Source: Platynereis dumerilii
Lineage: Eukaryota > Annelida > Polychaeta > Phyllodocida > Nereididae
DNA length: 64,000 nt
NCBI GenBank assembly: GCA_026936325.1
Contig: JAPTHN010000002.1
Location: forward strand, 14,027,228 to 14,091,227
Direction: 5' to 3'
Positions within the stretch are counted from its first letter, which is position 1. Each line of letters begins with the position of its first letter. Shown piece after piece: positions 1 to 9,632 of this stretch. A program made the translations under genes and the position numbers. The notes under the pieces are model-generated. The model worked only from the letters and a program-made list of their open reading frames with translations. It was not told the DNA's origin and did no database searches.

Positions 1-119
1 TTGGGTGGATAGAAGTGGGTGGATAGAAGTTGGGTGGATAGAAGTTTGGTGGATAGAACTTGGTTGGTTAGAACTTGGGTGGATAAACGTTCTGTGGATG
101 GAACTTGGGTGGATTGAAC
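1..119. repeat. 15-bp minisatellite
   Basis: About eight head-to-tail copies of a 15-bp unit with consensus TTGGGTGGATAGAAG. The units drift toward the right end. The array is cut by the window start, so its full length is unknown. No coding potential is apparent. Confidence 0.9.
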
Positions 120-171
120 CATAGGCTTCTACCGACCTTTGCACATTATCTTATGTGTCTTCTAGTTTGAT

Positions 172-1434
172 CATTTGTTCCAGTTCCCTTAAGGCTGCTT
201 TAGGGACCTTCAAGTTACAAGATGTATCCGCTGAGGGCACGGCAGGCTGAGGTCCTTCTACTGTTCTACTGCTCTCCATTCAAGGGACCCTCCCCTCAGC
301 CTCATGGTCAAGTGGCGCGAGAAAGACCTATGCTTCCTTATGGCTGGGTTAAATTGTCTGTGGCACCAGAAACATTTGAAGACTGTACAGTAATTGTTAT
401 TTGTCACTCTTGTTCCTCAGGCAATTTAAAAACATAATTCCAGTAATATTTCTACAAACTCTGATCCTAAAGAATGTCTTTGCTCAATATGACCAATATT
501 CAGGACCTATAGCATTTAAAATAATTGAGGACCATTCATAGCAGTTCAGTGCAACACTTTTAACATGATTCGCGCCCATTATATTGGTGCCCTGGAATTA
601 TAGGTATTTTATACAGCTCCCAGCAATAAGCAGAACAAGCTGCAGGTCATTCTCAGCAGCATGCAAGGAACCAATCAAGAGATTCAAAGGATGATCAGCC
701 TTGATTCTGAAGAGAGTTGATGCTTAATTGTGTACTCGGGTAGTTCTCAATGTAATTGTAGTGAAACGGAATGTTCAAATGAATTATTCATTTGTGATAT
801 TAGCAATTGCAGATGCCGATGTTGTCTTCACCACCATTCTATAATGTTGACTGCAAATGTTCATTTTCCTTTGACTCTGTCGGAACTTCATGTCTGGCGT
901 GACGACTCTAATGAGGAGAGGCCTTACCATAAATCTAATAACAGTCTGAAACCAGACTGCTGTGTTAATATTGTGATATTTTGAAGATAACATAATATTC
1001 CCTTCAACCCTTTGTGACTAAACAGTGAAGCTACGTTGATGAAGAGGGAAAATTTACTGTTCAATCAATGGATATTCACAGCACTACAATGAAGTGTAAA
1101 GGGGGTCGTTCAAGGACATTAATGTATTCCATTGCTCGTTCAGTGCTATGTATTATTAGCTGAATCTATTTGTGTCTGGCAATCTTGACCTGGATCTGGA
1201 TTTTAAGGGCCATTAATGGGCATTATCCTATTACAAATGACAGCTATCCAATTTAGAGAACTGCAGGAAGCTGTAAGAAGTCACTGCTCTGCCCTGCGAG
1301 CTGAAAAGGAGTCTTTCCAGGCAGACCGCACCAATGAGGAGGGCATGGAGACCACATTTGACTGACAGGTCCTTGGAAAAGCCAGCCGAATGTCTGCCTG
1401 ATCACCACAGTCTCCTTAGAAACAAGTCGACACA
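172..1434 (+). repeat. Short copy A1 of a locally duplicated unit
   Basis: This stretch aligns closely with 23740-25146 along nearly its whole length. Shared landmarks are the block with CTGAGGTCCTTCTACTG, the block GCAGGTCATTCTCAGCAGC near 643, and the block AGGAGGGCATGGAGACCAC near 1338. More diverged forms of the same blocks, in the same order, occur in the long B copies, so A and B share an ancestor. Similar small frames at 222 and 23789 are a by-product of the duplication, not evidence of a protein. The copy stops abruptly at the GTCGACA near 1428-1434, where the other A copy runs straight into a B copy. Confidence 0.85.
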
Positions 1435-3417
1435 AGAATCTGCGGATTGCAAAACGAGTTTCCCCCAGTGAATTTTCTCATTTTATTCACACTATTTGAC
1501 ACCTGAATTACACTGTGTGTGACCCCACTAGGCTACCTGGATGCGTTTGTGATTTAAGAGTGAAATGTGAAATTATCAGGAGGAATTGTCAAGAATCTGC
1601 TGTATGGAGACGCTGATTGCAGTGAGGGTCAGGCTGCTGTAATTTGGTATCGAATTGACTATTCTTGTCTTGGGGAAGCCCACCTGATGACATAATTGTC
1701 TCGTTTGTATACAAGTGAAATGAAACCATGTGGCAAATATTAATAATAATCCAGTCCCTTCAGTGACCTCTCTGTGTCATGCTAGATCGTTGCAAGTTAC
1801 AATCCCCAATCTATATAATTCTAACCAACCACACATATGTGTTATAGGCCCACTGCTATATGACCATTGTGAACTTCTATTCTCTTTTCAGAGATATATA
1901 TCTCTGCTGTTATTGCCCAATCTTCCTATCTTTTACTGAATGGACATGCTTGCATGTATCATATATGAATGTGCTCTCTCCAGTCTACTAAAGTAATTAA
2001 ATATACTAGAATACCCGTTGGATAATTGGAGATTACATAATCAGATCTAAGTTGGGGAAAAGGTGAAAAAAAAAAAACTGTTCTTAGATTTGGGGGAAAT
2101 GTAAGTTATTGATATTTGCTCTGCAAGGTAGTACTGAACGGAAAATTACAAAGTCTGGATCATCATGAAAGGCAAGAAGGATTATGAGGAAAAATTTAGT
2201 TCGCAACCTACATTATATAACAAAACTACATCATTATATAGGCCCTATAAAAGATAGATTTACATAGAGCACCACGATGCCCCCCCCCCCCTTCTATATC
2301 CAGAGATATGCATCGGATGAATAACTGCTATGTCCTACGATGTGGGCAGGGGTAAACTGTAGGTTTCAATTTGCAAAGACTAAAAGCTGTGCGAATACAT
2401 ACTATTTTGTAACACAGGTGTCTCATCAAAAGTAGTAGTCACCTTGGCTATTTTATATATAGGCCTATTTAATTTGTGTCATGACATTTTCATGTATTAT
2501 AATTATGCACAGGACAATCGTGGCGTATTTCAACTGCAAGAAAAACAAAAATACAAAGGAAGGAGTTGAAAGGATCAATCTTTTATTTTAAGATCTTAAA
2601 CACTGTATGGAGAAATATATTAATTTGACATTTCCAATGGGACTAATAGGCTCCTTTGATTCATTTGAACTCCAAACTTACAATACAGCTGAAGTAAAAA
2701 AAAAACAACAAAAAAACATGGACTTGCTTAAATATATGCCATTCTATGCATTGCAGTCAGGGTCTAGTTAGATAACCAGGCAAGGAGCCAAAACTACCAG
2801 ACTTCAGCTATCCAGATTTGTAGGCCTATTTCTCTTCCGATCTTATGTACACACCAATATATCGCAATATAATAGGCCTACCCCGACTCCCCGAGTACCC
2901 ACCCCCCTTTTTTACCAGGCTGCTTTGGCATGCTTCAGTGGCATCTCCATTAGGGAGCGTATCTGTCTCCATGGTGTATGAGAAGGACCCTCCTTGACCA
3001 TTGATCACTATAGTATAGAAGATCTTGACCAATCATACCTCATTAATTTTTCTGCTTTTTTTTTACTTTGAAAAATACTTATGTATTACTAATAGGGCTA
3101 CATTTTTCCAACAGAAAAAAAAAAGAACCATGCAGAATGAAACACCGATGGTGCATAGGGCCTAATTAATAGACAGCGTTGGGCCAATAAGTAACAATTC
3201 TGAATTATTAAAATTCATAAGCTTAGTTAGCCTAAGTTAAAGTTAACAACTTAAAATTGTGTCAAATCTCAAGTGCAATTAATCCCACTGTAGGACAGTA
3301 ATTTATACAAGATATTGTTGAAGTAGATAGATAGATGGATAGATTTTTATTATTATTAGTTTTTTTTTTATTTCAAATATAAATTATTTTAGAAGGATAG
3401 CCAGTTCAGCATTTGAT

Positions 3418-3439
3418 GGATAGATAGATAGATAGATAT

Positions 3440-3494
<55 letters not shown>
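3418..3494. repeat. (GATA)n microsatellite
   Basis: A nearly uninterrupted run of GATA units of about 75 bp, with one ATAAG interruption. Shorter GATA pieces lie at 3328-3342. The frame crossing it on the minus strand (isoleucine-tyrosine-leucine-serine repeats) is an artefact of the repeat. Confidence 0.95.
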
Positions 3495-3801
3495 TTTTGT
3501 CTTATCAGTGAACACCTGAGACAGAACAGTAAATTGGCATGCTCTTTTAGAGCATTTTCATTACATGTGCATGCCAGAATGCCCGTTGAGATCATATTGA
3601 AATTAATGTGGGAAAGCAACATTTGGCCAGGGGCCTGATAGCCATTTCTATAGATTACATACCCTCAATCACGGGTAAATGCTAGTTGCTTATTGTAACT
3701 TAGGTAGCCTCGGCTTGCCAGTAGTTCTACTTTATTTTGGTTTAGTTAAATCTAGGTTTATGCACTAAATTATGGTGAAGTCTTTTTAATTGACTTTCCA
3801 G

Positions 3802-3878
3802 CTCGCACAAAAGTTGTCTACTTAGCGCCAGTGAACGTCGCTTTAGACCAATGGTACAATATCGGACTCAGCATTAAG
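3802..3878 (+). CDS. Possible isolated internal exon of an unknown host gene
   Basis: The 77-bp stretch is preceded by a pyrimidine-rich TTGACTTTCCAG acceptor and followed by a GTGAGC donor. Only one of the three frames stays open across it. After two bases that finish a split codon it reads 25 codons, starting RTKVVYLAPVNVA and ending WYNIGLSIK, and ends in phase 0. The peptide has protein-like composition, but I do not recognise its family. No partner exon was found nearby, so it may be a chance match or a relic of a gene whose other exons lie outside the window. Confidence 0.3.
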
Positions 3879-4678
3879 GTGAGCACATTTATTTTGTAAT
3901 GGTATTTAGTTTTTTACTAACAATTTGGTTATTTGCAAATTATTATTATTAAATTACTAACAATTGTGCTACTATACACAAATTTCTCACAAAATTGTTT
4001 CAGAAAAACGGGGTTTTTGCCCCATCTTCATATCCATGAAAAACACACTTTCGTCGTTCATATCATGCTGATACTTTTGGCATAGATAAAGGACATCTTG
4101 AGCTACAAATTGGTACCAAATATACTATTATACAAGAAAAACGTATGTTGGATGGTGTCCATTAAAAATTATGTGTAGGCATATATCAGACATATTTTGT
4201 GAAATAGACAAGGAAATTGTCAATCAATAAACACCATCTAACGTTTGTTTTGTCTGTTTTACACAAACCTTACTTCAGTGTACATAAAAATAAAACATAC
4301 TATGATAAAATCATAGATAAGACGCAAACAGACTGCTCTTGTCCATGCATTAATTGATAGTTTTCAACCTTTAATTTATAAGTCAGATCTTCATTGTAAC
4401 ATGCAAATTCCAGAATGAGATTTATCTGTCTCAAAAAGAGGCACAGGTCAAATTTACAGACGAAGACAGTCACATAATCCCTGTCTGGGTTTCACTATTT
4501 AACTATCTTTGTGTACTCAATTCCTTTTTCATGCAAAAACGTGTCTTTCTCTATAAATAACTAGTTTACACAGTTTTCATTTACTAAATTGGTTGGGTCC
4601 GTCTGACTCCGTCATTAACAGATCTATTCACGATTAGGCCTATACATACATGACATTGTAACAGTTGTAACTTATTTA

Positions 4679-4935
4679 TATGCGTTTTCAACGAATTCTC
4701 TGCAATGAAAAAAGATATTTAAATAAAACAAAGATTGACTGAAACAGCCAAAAATCTCGATTCTGGTAATGCTACTAGATGAACGAAAAACCCATTTCTT
4801 GATTTTTTATGAACTTTTATTTTGCATTAATCTGCCGTGTCAATCTTCTATGTGCGTTTTCAACGAATTCTTGGCAATGAAAAAAGATATTTGAATGAAA
4901 CTAACTGGGCATATTTGAAAAAAAATTGCGATTCT
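4679..4935. repeat. Diverged direct repeat pair, about 172 bp apart
   Basis: A block around 4679-4760 (TGCGTTTTCAACGAATTC, then AATGAAAAAAGATATTT) recurs at 4852-4935 with a few changes. It looks like a small local duplication. Nothing coding is seen. Confidence 0.7.
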
Positions 4936-5002
4936 AAAAATCCTGAAATCGTTATTCTAATCCAAAGAGAAGTGTCTGAAACAAATCGGGAAAAAATCTC
5001 AC

Positions 5003-5078
5003 CCGTTTCGGCCAATCAGAGGGCAGCAGGGTAAATCTAACCTGTTTCAACCAATCAGAGGGCAGCAGGGTAATTCAT
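5003..5078. repeat. Direct repeat of a CCAAT-containing block beside the LINE 3' end
   Basis: Two copies of a block of about 37 bp (CCAATCAGAGGGCAGCAGGG, then TAA) lie head to tail. Each holds a CCAATCAGAG word, a typical NF-Y CCAAT-box sequence. The pair ends about 10 bp before the LINE tail. A regulatory role is only a possibility. Confidence 0.6.
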
Positions 5079-5088
5079 TCAACATTTC

Positions 5089-5133
5089 TTACAGGTACTT
5101 ACAGGTACTTACAGGTCCTCTTCTGACTTTATT
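5089..5133 (-). promoter_or_regulatory. LINE 3' tail: polyadenylation word and 10-bp tandem repeat
   Basis: Read on the minus strand, the ORF2 stop codon TAA overlaps an AATAAA hexamer (plus-strand TTTATT at 5128-5133). It is followed within about 10 bp by roughly two and a half copies of a 10-bp unit (plus strand ACAGGTACTT at 5091-5120). Short 3' tandem repeats of this kind are typical ends of CR1/L2-group LINEs and probably mark the reverse transcriptase recognition end. Confidence 0.65.
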
Positions 5134-8100
5134 AGGCCTGTTCGTCCTCTGGTGTCAGCTCTTCGGTATACTGTGTACGACGGCTACTTGGGCGGTTGGT
5201 TATCTCTGCGTCAACGTCATACTTCCATTCCACGTCTTTCCACCATTTGTCTAGTCTTCCTTCGAATGACTTCACTGTTTTCGCGTTGACAATTGATTCT
5301 GGTAGGCTGTTCCACATGTTGACCACTCGGAAGGTGAAGGAGAATTTCCTGATGTTTAAGCGGCAGTGTTGCTTGTATAATTTATATTTATGACCTCTGG
5401 TATCTCCATGCTTTGTCTTCATGAAGTCCGTTGTGACCTCTTCATCATACTTCCCAGTCAAGATCTTATACACTTCTATCATGTCTCCCCTTACTCTCCG
5501 ATACTTTAGTGTAGGCAGATTCAATTTCCTTAATCTATCCTGATACGTTGCATTCTTTAGTCCTGGGATCTGTTTTGTTGCCCTACGCTGTACATTTTCT
5601 ATTGCAGTTATGTCCTTTTGAAGGTGAGGTGCCCAAACTTGATTGGCATACTCGAGGTGCGGCCTGACCAGTCCTTTGTAGAGTAATTTGAAACTGTCTT
5701 CGTCCAAATGTACGTACGTTCTCCTTATCACTCCCATCACTGAGTTGGCTTTCTTGATTTTCGCTGCCATGTGCTTGCTGAAACTTAGCTTATCATCTAT
5801 GATCACTCCGATGTCCTTTTCTTCTGCTATCGCCTTGATGTTGTGCTTTTCTGGGCCCATGGTGTATGTTCTGGTATTTCCTGCTGTTCCTATTCTCATG
5901 GCACCGCATTTATCCGGGTGGAATTTCAGTAGGGAGTCTTCGGTCCACTTGTACATCTCATCTATATCTTTCTGTAGTTCATCGCAGTCAGTTTCCTGGG
6001 TTATGCCCTTGAAGATTTTAGTGTCGTCAGCAAACAGATAAATTTCACTACTTGATGATACATTTGGTAGACAGTTTATGTATATGACAAATAAAATCGG
6101 ACCTAATACGGAACCCTGAGGCACACCACTGACCACATTCTTCCATGGTGAAGCTTCCCCATTGATGATGACCCTCTGCTTTCTCTCGTATAAGAAGTCT
6201 TCGATCCATCCCAGAGTTGGATTTGTGATGCCATAGAACCGTAATTTGTCAAGCAGTCTTGGATGAGAAACCTTGTCGAAAGCTTTCATAAAATCGCAAT
6301 AGACCACATCAACGTATCCACCTTCATCCAGAATCCTCGTCCATTCTTCCAGTACTATTAACAGCTGTAACACTGTTGATCTCCCGGATATGAAGCCAAA
6401 CTGTCTTGGGCTGAATAGCTTGTTGTCCTTAAAATATTTGACTAGGGAGTTTCTGACAATCGTTTCCATGGTCTTGCAGATGATGCTTGTTAAACTAACT
6501 GGCCTGTAATTCCCTGCTACAATCTTGCTACCTTTCTTATGTATTGCCGTGATGTTCGCCTTCTTCCAATCTTGTGGTAGCTTCATCTCTTTTAGTGATG
6601 ACCTGAAAATACTTGTTAGTCTCGGTGATATTTCTTCCTTCAATTCATTTAAAACCCGGGGGTGAATTAAGTCAGGTCCTGGTGATTTGCTTATCTTGAG
6701 CTTGTGAAGAAGCTTTCTTACTTCCACTTGCCTGATCTCTGTGTCGAGCTGGTGAGTAGTTACCACTGGGTCTGGCAGGGCCCATTTTCCATCTCTGTCC
6801 ATCGTAAAAACTGATGTAAAGAATTCTGCAAGTACATCGGCCTTCTCTGAGTCAGTTGTAGTAAGGTCATTCCCGGCTGCATCTCCAGATCTTGATAGGG
6901 GTGGAATTCCTACTCTGTACTTTGATTTGTTGGCAGCATAGTTCCAGAATTTCTTTGGATTCTTTTTGGCCTGTTGTGCTATACTCTTTTCATACTCCAG
7001 CTGTGCCTTTCTTGTCAGTCTTCTAACTTGGTTCCTGACTCGTCCGTACTCTTCCCTGTCCTTTTGATCCCTACTCTTCAAGAATTTCTTCCACAATCTG
7101 TTCTTCTTCTTAATCTTCTTTCTTGTCTTCCAGTCTAGTGGTATTCCTTTCCCTCTTCTGCCTCTGTAGCATTTCTTGTTTGGGATATAATCATTTTCCG
7201 CCTTCTTGTATTTCATGTTAAAATCTTGCCATAGAACGTCTACACCTTTTTCTCCATTATCCTCTTCTTCCAATAGACACTCCCTCATCCACTGCCTCAT
7301 ACTGTCATAATCGCCTTTGTCATATTTCTTCCTGATCTTCTCTGTGATGTTTGATCCTGAGCCTCTAACCTCTATTTTTATAACAGCATGATCACTTTTT
7401 CCTAGGGGGGCTTCGTGTTTTATTCCATTTATCAGCTCCTCCTCGTCCGTCAGTACAAGGTCCAGTATCGTTGGTATGTCTGTTCCACGGCCTCTTGTTG
7501 GTTCGGAGATATGTTGGTGCATGTAGACATCCTTCACGGCTTCTAAAAACTTGAACTCCTTGTCCATATTTTCTGTTTTGTTTTTGAAAAGTTCCCAGTC
7601 AATATTGGGATAGTTAAAATCCCCGCACATTACAATACTCCCAGGATTGCTACTTCCGATATAACGTATGAGGTTGTTAAGTCCTTCGTTATTCGCTTCA
7701 CTTGAGCTGGGGCTCCTGTAAATGTTGCAGATCCATAACTTGCCACCACCTTGAAGTGACACTTCGCAAAGTTGTGCTTCATTAAAATCAACAATGGTGC
7801 GTAAATTCAGCATCTTGTATTCAAGTGCATCGTGTATATACATCAGCATCCCTCTGCCAGAGTCCTCACTCAGGTTATTATCCTCTATTGTATACCCCTC
7901 TATCTGATATTGCGCTAGGTTTACTTCATATTTCCAATGTTTGGGTTTTACTTCCGAGATGACGATGACTTGGGGTTCTTCTTCTTGGATTCTATTTTTT
8001 AGCTTCTGGATTTTCTCCTGGGTGAGGACATCTGCATTGGTAGCCCAGATTTTCAGGTCTTGTTGTCGTCCTCCTCCTCCTCCTCCTCTTGACTCTCCAC

Positions 8101-8254
8101 TCCTTCCTCCGCATCTTGTTCCTTCTCTTCCGGTTTCTCTCCCTCTCGCTCTTCCACCAGGTTCTCTTGTTGTCTGTTTTCCAATGCTCTTCCTTCGACT
8201 CCTTCTTGCGCTGTTTTCTCTTTCTTCCTGACTCTTGTTACTTTCCGATCCCAA
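5132..8254 (-). CDS. LINE ORF2: AP-like endonuclease plus reverse transcriptase
   Basis: The protein nicks target DNA and copies the LINE RNA at the nick. Counted from the first open codon of this frame (TTG at 8254), residues 66-300 form an endonuclease/exonuclease/phosphatase domain with Asn73 (WATNADVL), Glu101 (SEVKP), GDFN at 211-214 and SDH at 287-289. A basic linker lies at 360-420. The reverse transcriptase spans about 560-800, with CDFMKAFD at 653-660, SGVPQGSVLGPILF near 709-722 and FADD at 741-744. The C-terminal part resembles the tail of CR1/Jockey-group proteins. The first in-frame Met is residue 136, after the catalytic Asn and Glu, so translation probably enters from ORF1. ORF1 stops about 15 bp before this domain begins and lies in the frame one base over. 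Confidence 0.95.
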   Translation of the reverse strand: MGSESNKSQEERENSARRSRRKSIGKQTTREPGGRARGRETGREGTRCGGRSGESRGGGGGGRQQDLKIWATNADVLTQEKIQKLKNRIQEEEPQVIVISEVKPKHWKYEVNLAQYQIEGYTIEDNNLSEDSGRGMLMYIHDALEYKMLNLRTIVDFNEAQLCEVSLQGGGKLWICNIYRSPSSSEANNEGLNNLIRYIGSSNPGSIVMCGDFNYPNIDWELFKNKTENMDKEFKFLEAVKDVYMHQHISEPTRGRGTDIPTILDLVLTDEEELINGIKHEAPLGKSDHAVIKIEVRGSGSNITEKIRKKYDKGDYDSMRQWMRECLLEEEDNGEKGVDVLWQDFNMKYKKAENDYIPNKKCYRGRRGKGIPLDWKTRKKIKKKNRLWKKFLKSRDQKDREEYGRVRNQVRRLTRKAQLEYEKSIAQQAKKNPKKFWNYAANKSKYRVGIPPLSRSGDAAGNDLTTTDSEKADVLAEFFTSVFTMDRDGKWALPDPVVTTHQLDTEIRQVEVRKLLHKLKISKSPGPDLIHPRVLNELKEEISPRLTSIFRSSLKEMKLPQDWKKANITAIHKKGSKIVAGNYRPVSLTSIICKTMETIVRNSLVKYFKDNKLFSPRQFGFISGRSTVLQLLIVLEEWTRILDEGGYVDVVYCDFMKAFDKVSHPRLLDKLRFYGITNPTLGWIEDFLYERKQRVIINGEASPWKNVVSGVPQGSVLGPILFVIYINCLPNVSSSSEIYLFADDTKIFKGITQETDCDELQKDIDEMYKWTEDSLLKFHPDKCGAMRIGTAGNTRTYTMGPEKHNIKAIAEEKDIGVIIDDKLSFSKHMAAKIKKANSVMGVIRRTYVHLDEDSFKLLYKGLVRPHLEYANQVWAPHLQKDITAIENVQRRATKQIPGLKNATYQDRLRKLNLPTLKYRRVRGDMIEVYKILTGKYDEEVTTDFMKTKHGDTRGHKYKLYKQHCRLNIRKFSFTFRVVNMWNSLPESIVNAKTVKSFEGRLDKWWKDVEWKYDVDAEITNRPSSRRTQYTEELTPEDEQA

Positions 8255-9114
8255 GGTGGTCCTCTGAGCAGAAAATGGTAGTTTGGGTCATTCTCCTTGT
8301 CACTTTTGTCCTTTGCTTCGTTTCTGAGCTTCTTTTCCTCCTCTCTTTCATCCCTTGTCAGGTCATTTCTGACGCTGATCCTGCTCAAAGGTTCCCCGGC
8401 TGTCTTTAACTGCTTCAAGTTTCTCATGACATTCATCTTCTCCTCCTCTGTATCAAAGGTAATCATGAGGGGTCTTGGTTTAGTCTTGTCCTCTGTGCCG
8501 GGCTGCTGGTTGGTTTTCTTATCCTTCTCTCCCAGCCTTTTTACCTTCATACTGTAGTCCCTTCTCCCTGTGGTCATGTGAATCAGTTCCTTGGCATAGT
8601 CTGTATCTGTTTTACTCATGCCCCCGACGTCCTTCGTGTCTTCTGGCAGTCCGAATATTAGCATATTTTTCTGTCTGCTTAGTCTATCGCTTACATTGCT
8701 AAGAATCCTCTTAGTTACCTCTTGCTCAGTTTCGTGTCCTCTTTGTGCACCTCCTGTTGCTCCTTGTGGGTCCCGCTCCATCCTTGTTACTTGTTCCTTG
8801 ATATCCTTTAGTTCACCCTTTATCTCTTGAAATTTCTGGTCCACTTCTACCCTAAATTGGCTGAAGAAGGTGTTGCACTTTTCCTCAATCTCTCGATCTT
8901 CTCTTATGCATTTTCTGGCTTTAACCGTGCAGTTTTCGCAAAACCAGGGGAAATCTGGCCTCTTCCCAAGGGCCTTGTACATAGCATCCGTGATTTGCAA
9001 ACATTTGGTGCAGCACCTCGTTTCACAATACTCGCATTGAAGTATCTTGATGTTTTCCTTCGTGAAGACTGTTTCACATTTAGTGCATTTCCATCCTACA
9101 CTATTTGCTGCCAT
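8053..9114 (-). CDS. LINE ORF1: PHD-type zinc finger, coiled coil and RRM-like RNA-binding protein
   Basis: 353 residues from an ATG at 9114. Residues 10-62 carry eight cysteines in pairs (C10/C13, C27/C30, C34-35/C38, C59/C62) with a Trp-Phe before the last pair, as in PHD-like fingers of CR1-group ORF1. Residues about 72-115 are charged and helical and probably form a coiled coil. Residues about 148-270 (start NMLIFGLPE; later RPLMITF and ISVRNDLTRDER) match the RRM plus C-terminal layout of L1/CR1-type ORF1 RNA chaperones. The C-terminus is highly charged and ends in a run of acidic residues. It presumably coats the LINE RNA. The last 200 bp overlap the ORF2 frame. Confidence 0.9.
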   Translation of the reverse strand: MAANSVGWKCTKCETVFTKENIKILQCEYCETRCCTKCLQITDAMYKALGKRPDFPWFCENCTVKARKCIREDREIEEKCNTFFSQFRVEVDQKFQEIKGELKDIKEQVTRMERDPQGATGGAQRGHETEQEVTKRILSNVSDRLSRQKNMLIFGLPEDTKDVGGMSKTDTDYAKELIHMTTGRRDYSMKVKRLGEKDKKTNQQPGTEDKTKPRPLMITFDTEEEKMNVMRNLKQLKTAGEPLSRISVRNDLTRDEREEEKKLRNEAKDKSDKENDPNYHFLLRGPPWDRKVTRVRKKEKTAQEGVEGRALENRQQENLVEEREGEKPEEKEQDAEEGVESQEEEEEEDDNKT

Positions 9115-9127
9115 GGTTTGACTTGTT

Positions 9128-9627
9128 TAGCTTCACCTACCCTGGAGCCTCGGGGTTCCTGGGCTGGTTCCGCTTTAGTGTCTTGGGCCTGTGAAATTCT
9201 CCTTCAGTGCAGCTTATAAGCTGTCTTGGGTTATTTGAAATGCCGTCCCTAGATCCTCGTGGTTCCAGGGATAGCTTCCTTTCAACAGTATTTGGTCCTC
9301 GAGACTTAGAGCAATAGTTCAGTAATTTGTTACTCCTGGAGCTAGCTTCACCTGCCCTGGATCCTCGGGGTTCCTGGGCTTGCTCGACTAACTATAGAAA
9401 CATTTGTGGCAACAGCTCTGAAATTTAATGTTTTTCACTTCTTTTTATCTCCTTGAGCTAGCTTCACTTGCCCTGGATCCTCGGGGTTCCTGGGCTTGTT
9501 TGGCTAACTATATATATGGACTGAGTGTACTTGGAGCAACAGTTCTGGTTTCTGATGGTTTTCACTTCTTAAGCTAGCTTCACCTGCCCTGGATCCTCGG
9601 GGTTCCTGGGCCAGCTTGGCTAATTAC
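9128..9627 (-). repeat. 115-bp tandem repeats between the LINE SGNH ORF and ORF1
   Basis: Four or five copies of a unit of about 115 bp start near 9128, 9245, 9340, 9454 and 9571. Each carries a core with plus-strand GATCCTCGGGGTTCC. The three rightmost copies are nearly identical over some 55 bp and the left ones are more diverged. They fill the whole gap between the two ORFs. Such repeats inside LINEs are usually 5' promoter monomers, but these lie between ORFs. A role in internal translation start or RNA folding is speculation. Confidence 0.85.
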
Positions 9628-9632
9628 GAAGA

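Larger units (their letters stand above)
1435..4678. other. Non-repeat DNA, left part of a 9.9-kb segment between copies A1 and B1
   Basis: Relative to the A2-B2 junction at 25146/25147, everything from 1435 to 11370 is extra. This left part is AT-rich and holds a C run (2281-2292), several A and T runs, a GATA microsatellite and one possible exon (3802-3878). I recognise no other gene or mobile element here. Whether the segment was inserted here or lost from the other copy cannot be told. I see no clear terminal repeat or target duplication at its ends. Confidence 0.6.

Noticed and set aside
222-437. 71-codon frame with a near-identical partner at 23789-24070
   Set aside because: The similarity is explained by the local duplication. 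The frame is not kept in the B copies and no domain is recognisable.
3389-3622. Ser-Ile-Tyr-Leu repeat frame (also at 48366-48632)
   Set aside because: Translation of GATA microsatellites.
7941-8231. Proline/leucine/serine-rich plus-strand frames across the LINE ORFs
   Set aside because: Antisense shadows of the LINE coding sequence.
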